In this document: positions 1 through 8,617 of the stretch, piece after piece
Numbering within the stretch: the first letter of the stretch is position 1
How the letters are laid out: the number at the start of each line of letters is the position of its first letter
Origin: Erysipelotrichaceae bacterium
GTDB lineage: Bacteria > Bacillota_I > Bacilli_A > Erysipelotrichales > Erysipelotrichaceae
Reading direction: 5' to 3'
DNA: 60,756 bases
NCBI GenBank assembly: GCA_031272515.1
Contig: JAISTR010000007.1
Coordinates: 1 to 60,756 of the forward strand
The notes under the pieces: generated by a model
What the model was told of the DNA's origin: nothing
Seen by the model: only the letters and a program-made list of their open reading frames with translations
Database searches by the model: none
Translations under genes and position numbers: made by a program

Positions 1-910
1 TGACCATGATAACCGGCGGGAAAGCTTTCAGTTTAGCTTTTTCCGTGTAAATCACGGAGACCAGCGGGTCATCATAGGTGGTCTTGCCCTGAATGTACAG
101 GCTGTCTTTTTCACTGACTTTACTGGCACCTTTGATGCGCTCAATGCGGCTGTGCGCAAATTCCTTTTGTTCCTCAATAATCGGGTAGGCATCATAGGAC
201 CAGTGATAGCGCGTCTGCTTGCGGTAGTCAGTAGAATCCACTGCCGGATAAATCAAGAAGGCTTTTTGGATGATGTGGTTTTCATCCAGCAGTAAACAAG
301 CATTGGTAAGGCCGCCCCCGGCACTGTCTCCTGCGACCATAAGCCGCTTTGCATCAATACCAAGCTCTTGATGATTCTCATAGACCCAGCGCACGGTTGC
401 CCATGCGTCCTCAACTGGTCCGGGAAAGGGACACTCCGGTGCCAGCCGGTATTCCGGAAAGACCACCAGCGCCTGTGCTTTTTCTGCCACCAGTTTCATC
501 TGCTGCAGATATAAGCTCATATTGCCAGCGGTATAACCACCGCCATGCAGGTAAACCATGACTGGTAGTAAGCCAGTAGCGTTAGCCGGGCGAATCAGAA
601 AGACATCGATCTTATGGTCGCCATTGACATCAATCAAACGCTCATTCACTTCGATTACGTGAGTCGTCAGATCATAGGAGACCTTGTCCGGACGGTAGCG
701 TTCATTGGAGAGCCGGAAGCCGCCATGCGCCCGCACCGCAAACATCAATTTCTTCTGTTTGACAATCTCCAAGATCCGGGGATCAAGCACATGTTCGCGT
801 GAGTCATCCGGTATCGGTTTTAACTCCAGCACAAAACCGTCGTCATCTGTATGTTTCTTGCCAGCGCTGATTTTTTCAATCAGCGCTGGATCGTATTTGC
901 GTTTCTCCAT
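1..910 (-). CDS. alpha/beta hydrolase (HSL-type esterase), 3' end outside window
   Basis: Read on the minus strand from an ATG at 910, this open frame runs 303 codons to the window edge without a stop, so the C-terminus (with the catalytic His) is missing. It shows the HGGGY oxyanion-hole motif and the nucleophile elbow GDSAGGG, which define the hormone-sensitive-lipase branch of alpha/beta hydrolases that cleave short-chain or acetyl esters. No signal peptide is seen (it starts MEKRKYDPALIEK), so it should act in the cytoplasm. The ATG overlaps the TGA of the upstream EIIBCA gene by one base, implying translational coupling. From context it probably removes acyl or acetyl groups from the imported sugar; the substrate is inferred. 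Confidence 0.85.
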   Translation of the reverse strand, partial: MEKRKYDPALIEKISAGKKHTDDDGFVLELKPIPDDSREHVLDPRILEIVKQKKLMFAVRAHGGFRLSNERYRPDKVSYDLTTHVIEVNERLIDVNGDHKIDVFLIRPANATGLLPVMVYLHGGGYTAGNMSLYLQQMKLVAEKAQALVVFPEYRLAPECPFPGPVEDAWATVRWVYENHQELGIDAKRLMVAGDSAGGGLTNACLLLDENHIIQKAFLIYPAVDSTDYRKQTRYHWSYDAYPIIEEQKEFAHSRIERIKGASKVSEKDSLYIQGKTTYDDPLVSVIYTEKAKLKAFPPVIMV

Positions 911-2769
911 CAGGCTTCAGCGGTAATCGCATGGTGCACGCCATCATGGGAGACCTTGCGGTAGTCCTTGCTGTTTAGCAGGGCGACGATGATGGTATCA
1001 TCGATATTCTTGCTGGCGAAGAACTCGCGGTTGATGGTGGCGATGGTCTCGCCGGACTTCACCGATTGTCCAACACTGACCCCTACAGAAACAGCCTCAC
1101 CATCGATATTGACGGAGTCAATCCCGATATGGACCATCACCTGTTCGCCATTGTGTCCATAGATGGTAATCGCATGCTTGGTTGGAGCGATGGAATTAAT
1201 CACACCATCGATTGGTGCCAGAATTTCATCATGGCTGGGCTTGATGCCAAAGCAGAGTCCCAGTGTTCCGGAAGCAAACGCAGCGTCGCTGATATCCGCT
1301 TGCTTAACATATTTGCCAACCGCAGGTGCGGCGATAATGGCGCTGTCGACCTTCTTAACAGAACCATCTTCAGCTTCTTCATCATAGACCGAATCGTCCC
1401 ACTTGCTCATAAAGACGAAGGTAAAGGCACAGGCCGCCATCAAGGCGACACCGATTAAGGCTTTGGTGAAGTTGCCGGTATCGTTATTGACACCCAGATA
1501 CAGCAGGATGTTGGTTAAGGAATAACCGCCAAAGCCATAGCACTTCAGATTGACGATCCCGGCATAGAAACCGGTGATAATCGAGGTCGCAATCGAGCAG
1601 AAGTAGATGGTCGGCATCTTATAGGAGATACCATATACTGTCGGTTCGGAAATCCCGCCGAATAAGGCTGAGACTGCTGCCGGGAAACCGATTTCCTTTA
1701 AGCTTCTGCGTTTGGTCTTTAAGGCGACCGCCAGGGCAATAAAGCCCGGGGTAATCGTACAGGCATAAAACCAGATGTTGATTACATCATCATAACCAAC
1801 TGCAGCCAGGCTGGTGGTGGCAATCGGGATCAGGGCCAGGTGGAAGCCCGGACAGAAGATACCGATGGTGGTACTGAAGATGATGATTGCCGGGACCGTT
1901 GCCCAGGGGATATTGGTGCGCACCAAATCAATGAAGGCCGCAATGTAATTGGTAATCAAGCCACCCAGCGGGCCGGTTAAGGTCAGGGTGATGACGGAGG
2001 TAATCAGAATCAGTAAGAATGGCTTTAAGAAGTGCCGTACGGAAATCGGCAGGACAGACTTAAGCCATTGGTCAATCTTTGACATGATAAAGACGGACAA
2101 AATGATCTGTAAGACGGCACCATTGTAGGTGGTTAAAAGCGTTGGAATACCAAAGTAGCTAGTATACCCGCCGCCGCTGGCCATGGCGACCCAATCCGGG
2201 TACAGCAACCAGCAGGCCAATAACATCGCCAACACCGGTTCGGTATCAAACTTCCTGGCCGAGGTATAAGCCACAAAGACCGGCAGGAAGTAGAAGACCG
2301 ACTGTGCCAGGTTATTGAGGATGATGTAGGTGGAATTCGTGGTTTCCAGCTTGAATACCAGATTCAATAACAGCAGTAAGCAGGTCAGAAACCCGGCTGC
2401 GATTAGTGAAGGAATGACGGGACTCATAATCCCGGCCATCAGTTGCAGGAAGTTGGCGAAAAGCTGAACGACACCCTTCTTTTCAGGTGCCTTGTCACTT
2501 GCTGCACCACTGATGCTGCCGATCTGCTTTTCCACAGCCGAGCTCAGGTCTTCAATGACCTGACCGACGATGACCTGGGTCTCGCCGTTTCTTTGCTCGA
2601 CCCCGATGACGCCTTCGATTTTCTTTAAAGCGTCTACATTTACTTTGCTTTCATCTTTGACAACCACGCGCAGACGTGTGGCACAGTGATTCACGTTAGC
2701 CAGGTTGTCCTTGCCACCAAGATTGCTGAGAATCCCGGCAGCCATTTCTACAAAATTTAATTTTGCCAT
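910..2769 (-). CDS. PTS beta-glucoside-type EIIBCA transporter
   Basis: This 619-residue protein is a glucose-superfamily PTS permease that imports a sugar with phosphorylation. Domains run B-C-A as in BglF. The N-terminal EIIB has the phospho-cysteine motif NHCATRLR (Cys29). A membrane EIIC with about ten hydrophobic segments spans roughly residues 105-455. The C-terminal EIIA has HIGID with the phospho-His at about 547. The length is normal for the family. It lies between a 1-phosphofructokinase-like kinase (52 bases upstream) and an esterase (overlapping by one base), all leftward. The specificity is probably a beta-glucoside or trehalose/sucrose-like sugar and cannot be set from sequence alone. 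The divergent DeoR regulator at 3905 is the likely controller. Confidence 0.93.
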   Translation of the reverse strand: MAKLNFVEMAAGILSNLGGKDNLANVNHCATRLRVVVKDESKVNVDALKKIEGVIGVEQRNGETQVIVGQVIEDLSSAVEKQIGSISGAASDKAPEKKGVVQLFANFLQLMAGIMSPVIPSLIAAGFLTCLLLLLNLVFKLETTNSTYIILNNLAQSVFYFLPVFVAYTSARKFDTEPVLAMLLACWLLYPDWVAMASGGGYTSYFGIPTLLTTYNGAVLQIILSVFIMSKIDQWLKSVLPISVRHFLKPFLLILITSVITLTLTGPLGGLITNYIAAFIDLVRTNIPWATVPAIIIFSTTIGIFCPGFHLALIPIATTSLAAVGYDDVINIWFYACTITPGFIALAVALKTKRRSLKEIGFPAAVSALFGGISEPTVYGISYKMPTIYFCSIATSIITGFYAGIVNLKCYGFGGYSLTNILLYLGVNNDTGNFTKALIGVALMAACAFTFVFMSKWDDSVYDEEAEDGSVKKVDSAIIAAPAVGKYVKQADISDAAFASGTLGLCFGIKPSHDEILAPIDGVINSIAPTKHAITIYGHNGEQVMVHIGIDSVNIDGEAVSVGVSVGQSVKSGETIATINREFFASKNIDDTIIVALLNSKDYRKVSHDGVHHAITAEA

Positions 2770-2821
2770 ATGCTTCTCCTTTCTTTATTTCTTCAGCATT
2801 CGCTGATAATAAAGCCCAAAT

Positions 2822-3742
2822 CTAAAGTCTTTCCACTTTCATATGCGGGTATAAGTCTTGAATGTCATCCCGCGTTGAATCCTCCAGGGTAGCGGCGACC
2901 GCTGCTCCGGCAGCGCCGCCCCACTTTAAGGCTTCGACTATATCAGAACCGGTGGAAAGTTTGCCGATAAAGCCGCCAATCATGGCATCACCAGGACCGA
3001 CTTTGTTGATGGCCGGTATTGCCGAAACCAACAATCGGACTTTCTCAGATTGCGTTGCATAGACTGCGCCTTTCTCCCCCAGGGATAAGAGAACAGATTC
3101 TACCCCCGTTGCCAAAACTTCATCCAAACAACCGGGGATTTCATCCAAGGAGAGATTCTGCTTTTGTAATAACAGCTCAAATTCATAGAGGTTCGGCTTA
3201 ATCATAAAGGGTTTCAAATGACAAAGCTTTGTTAGACTCAAGGTCTCCAAATCCAATACCAGATGTGCCTGTTTTTGATGGGTGAGATCCGCAATCTCCT
3301 GCAAGAAGGTTTCCGGGGTGTTTTTAAGTAAACTGCCGCAGACCAGGACATAGTCCCCGCTCTGTACTTGCTGTAACTGTTTGAAAATCTCTGCCAGTAT
3401 CTCGGTACTTGCCTGTATTCCTTTGGCGTTGATATTCAGGTTTTTATCTTCTTGATAAATCTTGACATTGATCCGGTTGGCGGCAGGAGCCGTAATTGGA
3501 ATCAAATTTACATATTGTTGCTTTGAGACCTGCTCTTTAATAAATTCCCCGCTGAAGCCTCCCAACACCGCGATTGCTGTAGAAGGAATGGCCAGCTTAT
3601 GCAAGGCATAGGATACATTTAAGCCCTTGCCGCCGGCTTTCAACTGCTCATGGGTGGCACGGTTGACTTCCGTATCCATCAAAGGCTGATCTACGGTCAG
3701 ATAGTAATCAATCGACGGATTCAAGGTCAGGGTAAAAATCAT
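2822..3742 (-). CDS. PfkB-family 1-phosphofructokinase / tagatose-6-phosphate kinase
   Basis: A 306-residue ribokinase-fold sugar-phosphate kinase. The N-terminal TLTLNPSIDYYL, the KAGGKGLNVS glycine motif and the C-terminal VGPGDAMIGG (catalytic Asp) match the 1-phosphofructokinase/LacC branch, which makes fructose-1,6- or tagatose-1,6-bisphosphate. I chose the ATG at 3742 because homology begins there. The open frame extends 29 codons further up to 3829, but that part would cover the promoter region and has no family similarity. It is the first gene of the leftward operon with EIIBCA and the esterase. A fructose PTS, the usual partner of FruK, is absent, so the substrate may be a different ketose phosphate. 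Divergent DeoR-regulator/kinase pairs are typical of Fru/Lac regulation. Confidence 0.88.
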   Translation of the reverse strand: MIFTLTLNPSIDYYLTVDQPLMDTEVNRATHEQLKAGGKGLNVSYALHKLAIPSTAIAVLGGFSGEFIKEQVSKQQYVNLIPITAPAANRINVKIYQEDKNLNINAKGIQASTEILAEIFKQLQQVQSGDYVLVCGSLLKNTPETFLQEIADLTHQKQAHLVLDLETLSLTKLCHLKPFMIKPNLYEFELLLQKQNLSLDEIPGCLDEVLATGVESVLLSLGEKGAVYATQSEKVRLLVSAIPAINKVGPGDAMIGGFIGKLSTGSDIVEALKWGGAAGAAVAATLEDSTRDDIQDLYPHMKVERL

Positions 3743-3787
3743 ATTGGTACCTGCTTTATTTACAAGTTCAATTATAGGGAATGAATG

Positions 3788-3810
3788 CGCAGAATCCACA
3801 GAATTCTGCG
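3788..3810. promoter_or_regulatory. inverted repeat in divergent regulator/kinase promoter region
   Basis: Perfect 8-bp arms CGCAGAAT and ATTCTGCG, separated by 7 bases, lie between the DeoR regulator gene (start 3905) and the kinase gene (start 3742). This is a plausible operator for the DeoR protein. The function is inferred from symmetry and position only. Confidence 0.5.
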
Positions 3811-3904
3811 TGTTTTGATAAACAATCATTGAAATTGCGCATTAATTAGCTAAAATATGATTGAATCGCGCACTAGTTATGTTTGGTTCAGGGAGGGCGG
3901 GCAT

Positions 3905-4657
3905 ATGACGAAGCTGGCAAGATGGAATGCGATTATGCGTTTTTGTCAACGACAAGAGAAAGTGGAAGTAAGCGAGATGTGTGAGACCTTTCAGGTCTCC
4001 CAAGCCACCATCCGCAGAGACTTGCAGCAGATGGAGGATTTGGGGATGATCACCCGTTTTCATGGCGGAGCCAGATTGAACATAGAACAGGTGAATGAAC
4101 CGCCGATGATGTTTAAGACCGATACAAACGCCGACGCGAAAAACCGCGTTGGTCGTTTGGCTGCCAGTTTAATCAAGGACAATCAGATGGTTTATATTGA
4201 TGCCGGCAGCTCCACTTATGAGATGCTGGACTTTATCACTGCCAAAAATATCAACATTGTCACCATCGGTGTTCCTCACATCGTGAAACTGACACAATCA
4301 AAAATCAACACGATTGTCCCTGGCGGCGTCATCCGCCCCAGCACCCAGGCGATTACCGGAATCCAGACTTTAAAACAGCTGGAGGAAATGTTCTTTGATG
4401 TGGCCTTTCTGGGCGTAAACGGGATTCATAAGCTCTCTGGCTTTACTACCTCCAATGAGCAGGAGGCAGAGGTGAAGGCCGCGGTGATGAAACATTCCAA
4501 TGTCAGCTATCTGTTGGCGGATGGTTCCAAGTTTGACAAGCTCTATCCGGTCAAGTACGCAAAGCTACAAGACGGAATCGTCTTGAGTGATGATATACCC
4601 GAAGTGTACAAGGACTTGCTGGAATACAGGATTATAAAGAACAATCCATTACAATGA
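3905..4657 (+). CDS. DeoR-family transcriptional regulator
   Basis: A 250-residue repressor of the DeoR/GlpR family. The N-terminal winged helix (SEMCETFQVSQATIRRDL followed by GMITRFHGGA, about residues 20-57) carries the family signature, and the rest is the DeoRC sugar-phosphate sensor domain related to ribose-5-phosphate isomerase. I chose the ATG at 3905 since it follows a strong AGGGAGGGCGGG ribosome site; an in-frame ATG at 3857 lies further up without one. It is divergent from the kinase-EIIBCA-esterase operon and upstream of the mannose-family PTS operon, so it could control either. Family members usually release DNA on binding a phosphorylated sugar such as fructose-1-phosphate. Confidence 0.9.
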   Translation: MTKLARWNAIMRFCQRQEKVEVSEMCETFQVSQATIRRDLQQMEDLGMITRFHGGARLNIEQVNEPPMMFKTDTNADAKNRVGRLAASLIKDNQMVYIDAGSSTYEMLDFITAKNINIVTIGVPHIVKLTQSKINTIVPGGVIRPSTQAITGIQTLKQLEEMFFDVAFLGVNGIHKLSGFTTSNEQEAEVKAAVMKHSNVSYLLADGSKFDKLYPVKYAKLQDGIVLSDDIPEVYKDLLEYRIIKNNPLQ

Positions 4658-4689
4658 GATTCAGCTTCAATCCCGAAGTGCAACATCAA

Positions 4690-4706
4690 TGCCTCTTTTA
4701 AAGGCA
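4690..4706. promoter_or_regulatory. inverted repeat TGCCT-N7-AGGCA upstream of PTS operon
   Basis: A short symmetrical site begins 61 bp before the -10 box of the EIIB gene. The same distance is found for a TGCC-N10-GGCA site before the GH4 gene, which suggests an activator site. The arms are only five bases, so the evidence is modest. Confidence 0.35.
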
Positions 4707-4750
4707 AGCTGAAAAGTCAGTTGTTTTGTCTTTTCTGTAAAATCAAGGTG

Positions 4751-4756
4751 TATAAT
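4751..4756 (+). promoter_or_regulatory. -10 box of the mannose-family PTS operon
   Basis: A perfect TATAAT lies 52 bases before the EIIB start codon, with no good -35 at the correct spacing. A weak -35 with an upstream inverted repeat suggests activator-dependent transcription. Confidence 0.5.
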
Positions 4757-4807
4757 AAAAACGGTTAGTCCTTGTGGACTGTAGAACAATAGAAAAGAAG
4801 GTGTGTT

Positions 4808-5278
4808 ATGCCAAATATCGTACTGACCAGAATTGACAATCGTCTCGTGCATGGTCAAGTCGGCGCATCCTGGACCAGTGCAATTGGGGCCAATTTAATC
4901 GTCGTTGCGGACGATGAAGCAGCCGAAGACAAAATGCAACAAGCTGTCATGAAGATGACAGCGGATACGGTGAATGTAGGGATTCGCTTTTTCAGTATCC
5001 AAAAAACCATTGATGTAATTCAAAACGCCTCACCGAATCAAAAGATATTTCTGGTAGTGAAGGAACCTTGTTTTGCGCGAAAGCTATTGGATGGGGGTGT
5101 CCCCATCGACAAACTGAATATTGGCAACATGCATGTGCAACCCGGTAAGAAAGTACATGGAGAACCGCATGTGTACTTAGGTGAGCAGGACTTGGATGAC
5201 CTGCGCTATATCCGCTCAAAAGGTGTGGATGTGTATATTCAGATTGCTCCTGGTGACAAAAAATACGATTTCGAGTAA
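4808..5278 (+). CDS. PTS mannose/sorbose-family EIIB
   Basis: A cytoplasmic 156-residue EIIB that accepts phosphate from EIIA on His15, within the motif RLVHGQV near the N-terminus, and passes it to the incoming sugar. The family-typical VVADDEAA and LNIGNMH segments are present and the length is normal. It is the first gene of a B-C-D-A-SIS operon behind a TATAAT box. Mannose-family systems of this gene order transport mannose, fructose, N-acetylgalactosamine, glucosaminate or Amadori compounds. The linked SIS enzyme favours an amino sugar or glycated amino acid. Confidence 0.92.
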   Translation: MPNIVLTRIDNRLVHGQVGASWTSAIGANLIVVADDEAAEDKMQQAVMKMTADTVNVGIRFFSIQKTIDVIQNASPNQKIFLVVKEPCFARKLLDGGVPIDKLNIGNMHVQPGKKVHGEPHVYLGEQDLDDLRYIRSKGVDVYIQIAPGDKKYDFE

Positions 5279-5311
5279 CCCGGCAATCAGAATATAAAAA
5301 AGGAGGAACGC

Positions 5312-6109
5312 ATGGAGATTACATTGATTCAAGGTATTTTACTCGCTTTGGTCGCCTTTATCTGTGGTCTTGACAGCTGCTGGGAAGCATTTTACTGGTT
5401 TAGGCCAATCGTAGTTGCCTTCTTCGCAGGCATCGCCCTGGGGAATGTACAAATCGGTTTGGCTGCCGGTGCTGTTTCCGAGCTGGCTTATTTAGGCTTG
5501 ATGACCATTGGTGGAACGGTACCGCCTGATCCCCTGATGGCTGGGATGATGACAACGGTACTGGCCTACACGACCGGTCAGGATGTCAAGACGACACTTG
5601 GGTTGGCTTTGCCCTTTGCTTTGGTCGCCCAATGGTTTGGCATTATGTGCAACACTTTGTTTGCGGGGTTCTTAAGCCCATTGGACAGAGCCGCAGAAAA
5701 GGCGGATGTGAAGAAATTCAATGGCATCATCTATCTGGCTTTAGCCATTAAAGCCGGACTGTACGCGCTGTTGACCTTTGTTTCTGCCTATGCCTTACAA
5801 AATGGGGTGAGAGCCTTTGTGGACTCTTTCCCAACCTGGTTTATTCATGGCTTTGAGATTGCCGGAGGCTTATTGCCAGGTGTTGGCTTAGCACTGCTGC
5901 TGGTGGTCATGCTCAAAAAACAAAATGTCGCTTATCTGTTTATCGGCTTCATCATGGCAACGTTCTTAAATGTGGGTAATGTCTTGCCCATCGCCATTGT
6001 TGCCGGAGCCATCGCCTTCATCAGCTTCCAAAACGACATGAAGGACAAGAAATTTGAAGAAGCGCTTGAAGCCGCAAAGTTAGGAGGTTCCCAAAATGAC
6101 GGTATCTAG
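5312..6109 (+). CDS. PTS mannose/sorbose-family EIIC
   Basis: A 265-residue membrane permease subunit with about seven hydrophobic segments, including the family-typical LAAGAVSELAYLG stretch near residue 55. Together with EIID it forms the sugar channel. An AAAGGAGGAAC ribosome site precedes the ATG. Its 3' end overlaps the EIID gene by 14 bases, which is consistent with coupled synthesis of the two partner subunits. Confidence 0.92.
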   Translation: MEITLIQGILLALVAFICGLDSCWEAFYWFRPIVVAFFAGIALGNVQIGLAAGAVSELAYLGLMTIGGTVPPDPLMAGMMTTVLAYTTGQDVKTTLGLALPFALVAQWFGIMCNTLFAGFLSPLDRAAEKADVKKFNGIIYLALAIKAGLYALLTFVSAYALQNGVRAFVDSFPTWFIHGFEIAGGLLPGVGLALLLVVMLKKQNVAYLFIGFIMATFLNVGNVLPIAIVAGAIAFISFQNDMKDKKFEEALEAAKLGGSQNDGI

Positions 6110-6887
6110 AAATAAGCTGGATCGCAAAGACATTGACAAGATGGGTTTGTTATCGATTTTGGAACAATCCTGCTTCAGTTTTGAACGCATGCAAGCACCG
6201 GGATTTGTCTATGGGATGATTCCGGGCTTTAAGAAGATCTATGGTGATAACACCGAAGAAATCGCCAAAGCGATGAGCAACAACATGGACTTCATCAATA
6301 CCGAACCGCATATGGCGACTTTCCTACAAGGATTGGTGCTCTCACTGGAAGAAGCGGGACAAGAGCGGGAATTGATCAAGAACATCAAGACCGGTTTGTT
6401 TGGACCTTTGGCTGGTTTAGGGGATGCCATTTTCTGGTTTACCCTGCTGCCGATTTCCGCCGCAATCTGCTGCTCCCTGTCTTCCCAAGGTTCTGTCTTT
6501 GGACCGATTCTTTACATCATTATTTGGGGCATATCCTGTTTCTCACGGATCTGGTTTGCCCGCTTCGGTTATAAGTTGGGGGTCGGCGCGATTGAAATCA
6601 TCAGCGCCAACGCCGCTGCGATTTCCAAAGCCGCTGGTATCTTAGGGGTGATGGTCGTGGGTGGCTTGATTCCCAGCTACATCAGCTTTGCTTTCAGCGA
6701 AAGCTTTGTCGCTGCGGGTGGAGTTTCGGTACAAGGGGTCTTTGATGGAATCCTGCCGAACATTCTGCCTTTGGGCTTTGTGTTCTTGTTGTATTGGGCC
6801 TTCCGCAAGAAAGGCGTCAATACCCTGTTATTGATTGTTTTGGTTATTGTCTTCTCCATCATTGCATCGTATTTGGGAATTATGTAG
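6096..6887 (+). CDS. PTS mannose-family EIID
   Basis: A 263-residue EIID subunit, partner of the EIIC encoded just upstream. The N-terminal block SCFSFERMQAPGF and the GLFGPLAGLGD segment are hallmarks of the ManZ/AgaD family; the C-terminal half is membrane-spanning. The start overlaps EIIC by 14 bases and is preceded by TTAGGAGG inside the EIIC reading frame. A strong hairpin (6894-6920) separates it from the EIIA gene. Confidence 0.92.
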   Translation: MTVSRNKLDRKDIDKMGLLSILEQSCFSFERMQAPGFVYGMIPGFKKIYGDNTEEIAKAMSNNMDFINTEPHMATFLQGLVLSLEEAGQERELIKNIKTGLFGPLAGLGDAIFWFTLLPISAAICCSLSSQGSVFGPILYIIIWGISCFSRIWFARFGYKLGVGAIEIISANAAAISKAAGILGVMVVGGLIPSYISFAFSESFVAAGGVSVQGVFDGILPNILPLGFVFLLYWAFRKKGVNTLLLIVLVIVFSIIASYLGIM

Positions 6888-6893
6888 TTTTCT

Positions 6894-6920
6894 TACAGGA
6901 GCCGTACCCCGGCTCCTGTA
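6894..6920 (+). other. intercistronic RNA hairpin between EIID and EIIA
   Basis: Eleven-base perfect arms (TACAGGAGCCG and CGGCTCCTGTA) with a five-base loop follow the EIID stop codon by seven bases. There is no uridine run after it, so it is more likely a partial terminator, RNA-processing or stability element that sets the EIIA/SIS level than a full terminator. Confidence 0.6.
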
Positions 6921-6970
6921 ATTTATTCTGTCATTTACATGTTAATAACATGCGAATATAAGGAGGTTAT

Positions 6971-7408
6971 ATGATCGGCGTTTTAATTTGCGGACATGGA
7001 CAAAGCGGCTCTGGTTTAAAGAGTGCAGCGCAGGTAATTGCCGGAGTGAGTGAACTTGTGGAAGTAGTGGATTACCTGGGGGATGAAAGCCCGGAACAGT
7101 TGAAATCTCATCTGCAAGACAAGATCGAAGCACTGAAGACAAGCGGCTGTTCTGCCTTTCTGGTTCTTTCTGATTTGGTGGGAGGTTCCCCCTTTAAAGC
7201 GGCAGTGGAACTTTCTTTTGACTATGAAGAGATGCTTGTGATTGGTGGCATGAATTTGGGCATGGTCTTACAAGCGCTGTTACAAAGAGAAATGATGCCC
7301 TTAAAAGAATTGGGGCTTTCGGTATTGGAAGCCGGAAAAAGCTCGATTGTCGCCTTTCACAAGGATTTATTGGAAAAACAAGAGGAAGAAAGTACGGATG
7401 GCATTTAA
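6971..7408 (+). CDS. PTS mannose-family EIIA
   Basis: A 145-residue cytoplasmic EIIA of the mannose type. The phospho-acceptor His9 lies in CGHGQSGSGLKSA, and the DLVGGSPF motif near residue 70 is conserved. It takes phosphate from HPr and passes it to EIIB. A TAAGGAGG ribosome site precedes the ATG. This is the only free-standing mannose-type EIIA in the window, although three mannose-family permease sets are present, so it may also serve the sets at 43608-45692 and 53962-55526. Confidence 0.9.
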   Translation: MIGVLICGHGQSGSGLKSAAQVIAGVSELVEVVDYLGDESPEQLKSHLQDKIEALKTSGCSAFLVLSDLVGGSPFKAAVELSFDYEEMLVIGGMNLGMVLQALLQREMMPLKELGLSVLEAGKSSIVAFHKDLLEKQEEESTDGI

Positions 7409-7420
7409 AGGAGGAGCGTT

Positions 7421-8467
7421 ATGAAACTGCAAGATTCCATCATGTGGAAAGAGATTTTTGAGCAGGCAGAAGTGGTAAAACACAGCCTGGAGGTGAATCT
7501 GGCTAAGTTAGAGACAATCGCCCAACTAACCAAAAAGCGCGGTATTAAAACGGTGCTACTGGTGGGCCGGGGTTCCAGCGACCACGCGGCGCAACTCGCG
7601 CGCTACATCTTTGAGAAAGATGCGGGCATGAATGTGATTATTTCTGCACCCTCCAGCATCACCATGTATCACGCGAATCTGGATTACCGTGAAGTCTTAT
7701 GTATTGGAATTTCGCAATCGGGAGCAGCACAGGATGTATATGCAGTGATGCAGGTTGTACAAAAACAAGGCGGCATTGTGGTTTCGATTACCAATGAACC
7801 AAATTGCTTGATGGAGCAGGGCGACCACATCAAAATCAACAATGAATGCGGACCTGAAAAAAGCACGACAGCTGCCAAGTCCTATATGACCCAGCTTGTA
7901 CTCTTGTTGGCGCTTGCATACTGTATCAAAGGCGAAGACAAACAGTTTGTCGAGAAAATTCCTGAAGTAATTCAGGAAGCCTACAAGCTCAAAGATCAGG
8001 TTGAAAAGATTATTCCGGTTTTCCGGAATTGTCATGACCTGTTATTTTTCGGCAGGGGAATCCTCTATGGTTTGGCCACCGAGAGCGAACTCAAGATTCA
8101 GGAGACTTGTTATCTCAATGCCAGAGCCTATGCCTCCAGTGACTACCGCCACGGTCCGATTGCGGCAACAGAGCGTTTTATCCCGGCGATCTTCTTCTTG
8201 ATGGATCCAGAGAGTGATGAATCGACCCTGACACTTCATAACGACCTTAAAAATGACAAGGATGTCTATACAATTATCGTTTCCCAGAATCCAGACTATT
8301 GTGCCCTGGCAAATCAAGCTGTCCTTTTGGACAAAAAAGCCAGCGGCATCTATGGAGCGATTGCCGGAGCAATCTTCTCGCAGATGTTTGCCTGCATGCT
8401 CTCGATTGCCCGGGGGTATAATCCCGATCAACCGGTGGGCTTATCCAAACATACTGTCACCTTATGA
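7421..8467 (+). CDS. two-domain SIS sugar-phosphate isomerase/deaminase
   Basis: A 348-residue protein with two SIS (sugar isomerase) domains and no glutaminase domain, resembling the C-terminal half of GlmS. The first domain has GRGSSDHAAQ and SQSGAAQD, then PEKSTTAAKSY; the second has GRGILYGLATESELKIQETC and SDYRHGP. Relatives are glucosamine-6-phosphate deaminases (NagB-II, AgaS) and deglycases that split 6-phosphofructosyl-amino acids (FrlB, GfrE/F). It is the last gene of the mannose-family PTS operon and should process the imported 6-phosphate. The exact reaction, deamination or deglycation, cannot be chosen from sequence. A strong terminator follows. Confidence 0.85.
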   Translation: MKLQDSIMWKEIFEQAEVVKHSLEVNLAKLETIAQLTKKRGIKTVLLVGRGSSDHAAQLARYIFEKDAGMNVIISAPSSITMYHANLDYREVLCIGISQSGAAQDVYAVMQVVQKQGGIVVSITNEPNCLMEQGDHIKINNECGPEKSTTAAKSYMTQLVLLLALAYCIKGEDKQFVEKIPEVIQEAYKLKDQVEKIIPVFRNCHDLLFFGRGILYGLATESELKIQETCYLNARAYASSDYRHGPIAATERFIPAIFFLMDPESDESTLTLHNDLKNDKDVYTIIVSQNPDYCALANQAVLLDKKASGIYGAIAGAIFSQMFACMLSIARGYNPDQPVGLSKHTVTL

Positions 8468-8473
8468 CAACGC

Positions 8474-8502
8474 AAAGCACCAGCGTCAAACGCTGGTGCT
8501 TT
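8474..8502 (+). terminator. rho-independent terminator after SIS gene
   Basis: Perfect 12-base arms (AAAGCACCAGCG / CGCTGGTGCTTT) with a 5-base loop start six bases after the SIS stop codon. A short T-rich stretch follows. Confidence 0.85.
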
Positions 8503-8521
8503 GACTCTTTTGATTACTGCC

Positions 8522-8541
8522 TTGCCAGATTCATGTGGCAA
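8522..8541. promoter_or_regulatory. inverted repeat TTGCCA-N8-TGGCAA upstream of GH4 operon
   Basis: Perfect six-base arms lie between the SIS terminator and the extended -10 of the GH4 promoter. A TTGCCA-N8-TGGCAT copy lies at 20897-20916 before the EIIB gene. Together they suggest binding sites of one activator. The binding protein is unknown; the LicR-like protein at 13595 is a candidate. Confidence 0.5.
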
Positions 8542-8580
8542 AACCTTAGTCAGGAAATAAACCCGCAACCGGCAGGGAAT

Positions 8581-8589
8581 TGATATAAT
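8581..8589 (+). promoter_or_regulatory. extended -10 promoter (TGATATAAT) of GH4 operon
   Basis: A TG-n-TATAAT extended -10 lies 29 bases before the GH4 start codon. The -35 region (around 8561) is poor, as expected for an extended -10 or activated promoter. Confidence 0.6.
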
Positions 8590-8617
8590 GAAATTAACTG
8601 TTGAAGAGGAGGAAATT

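Noticed and set aside
1066-1458. 130-codon plus-strand open frame
   Set aside because: It is antisense to the conserved EIIA/EIIC part of the EIIBCA gene and has no recognisable motif.
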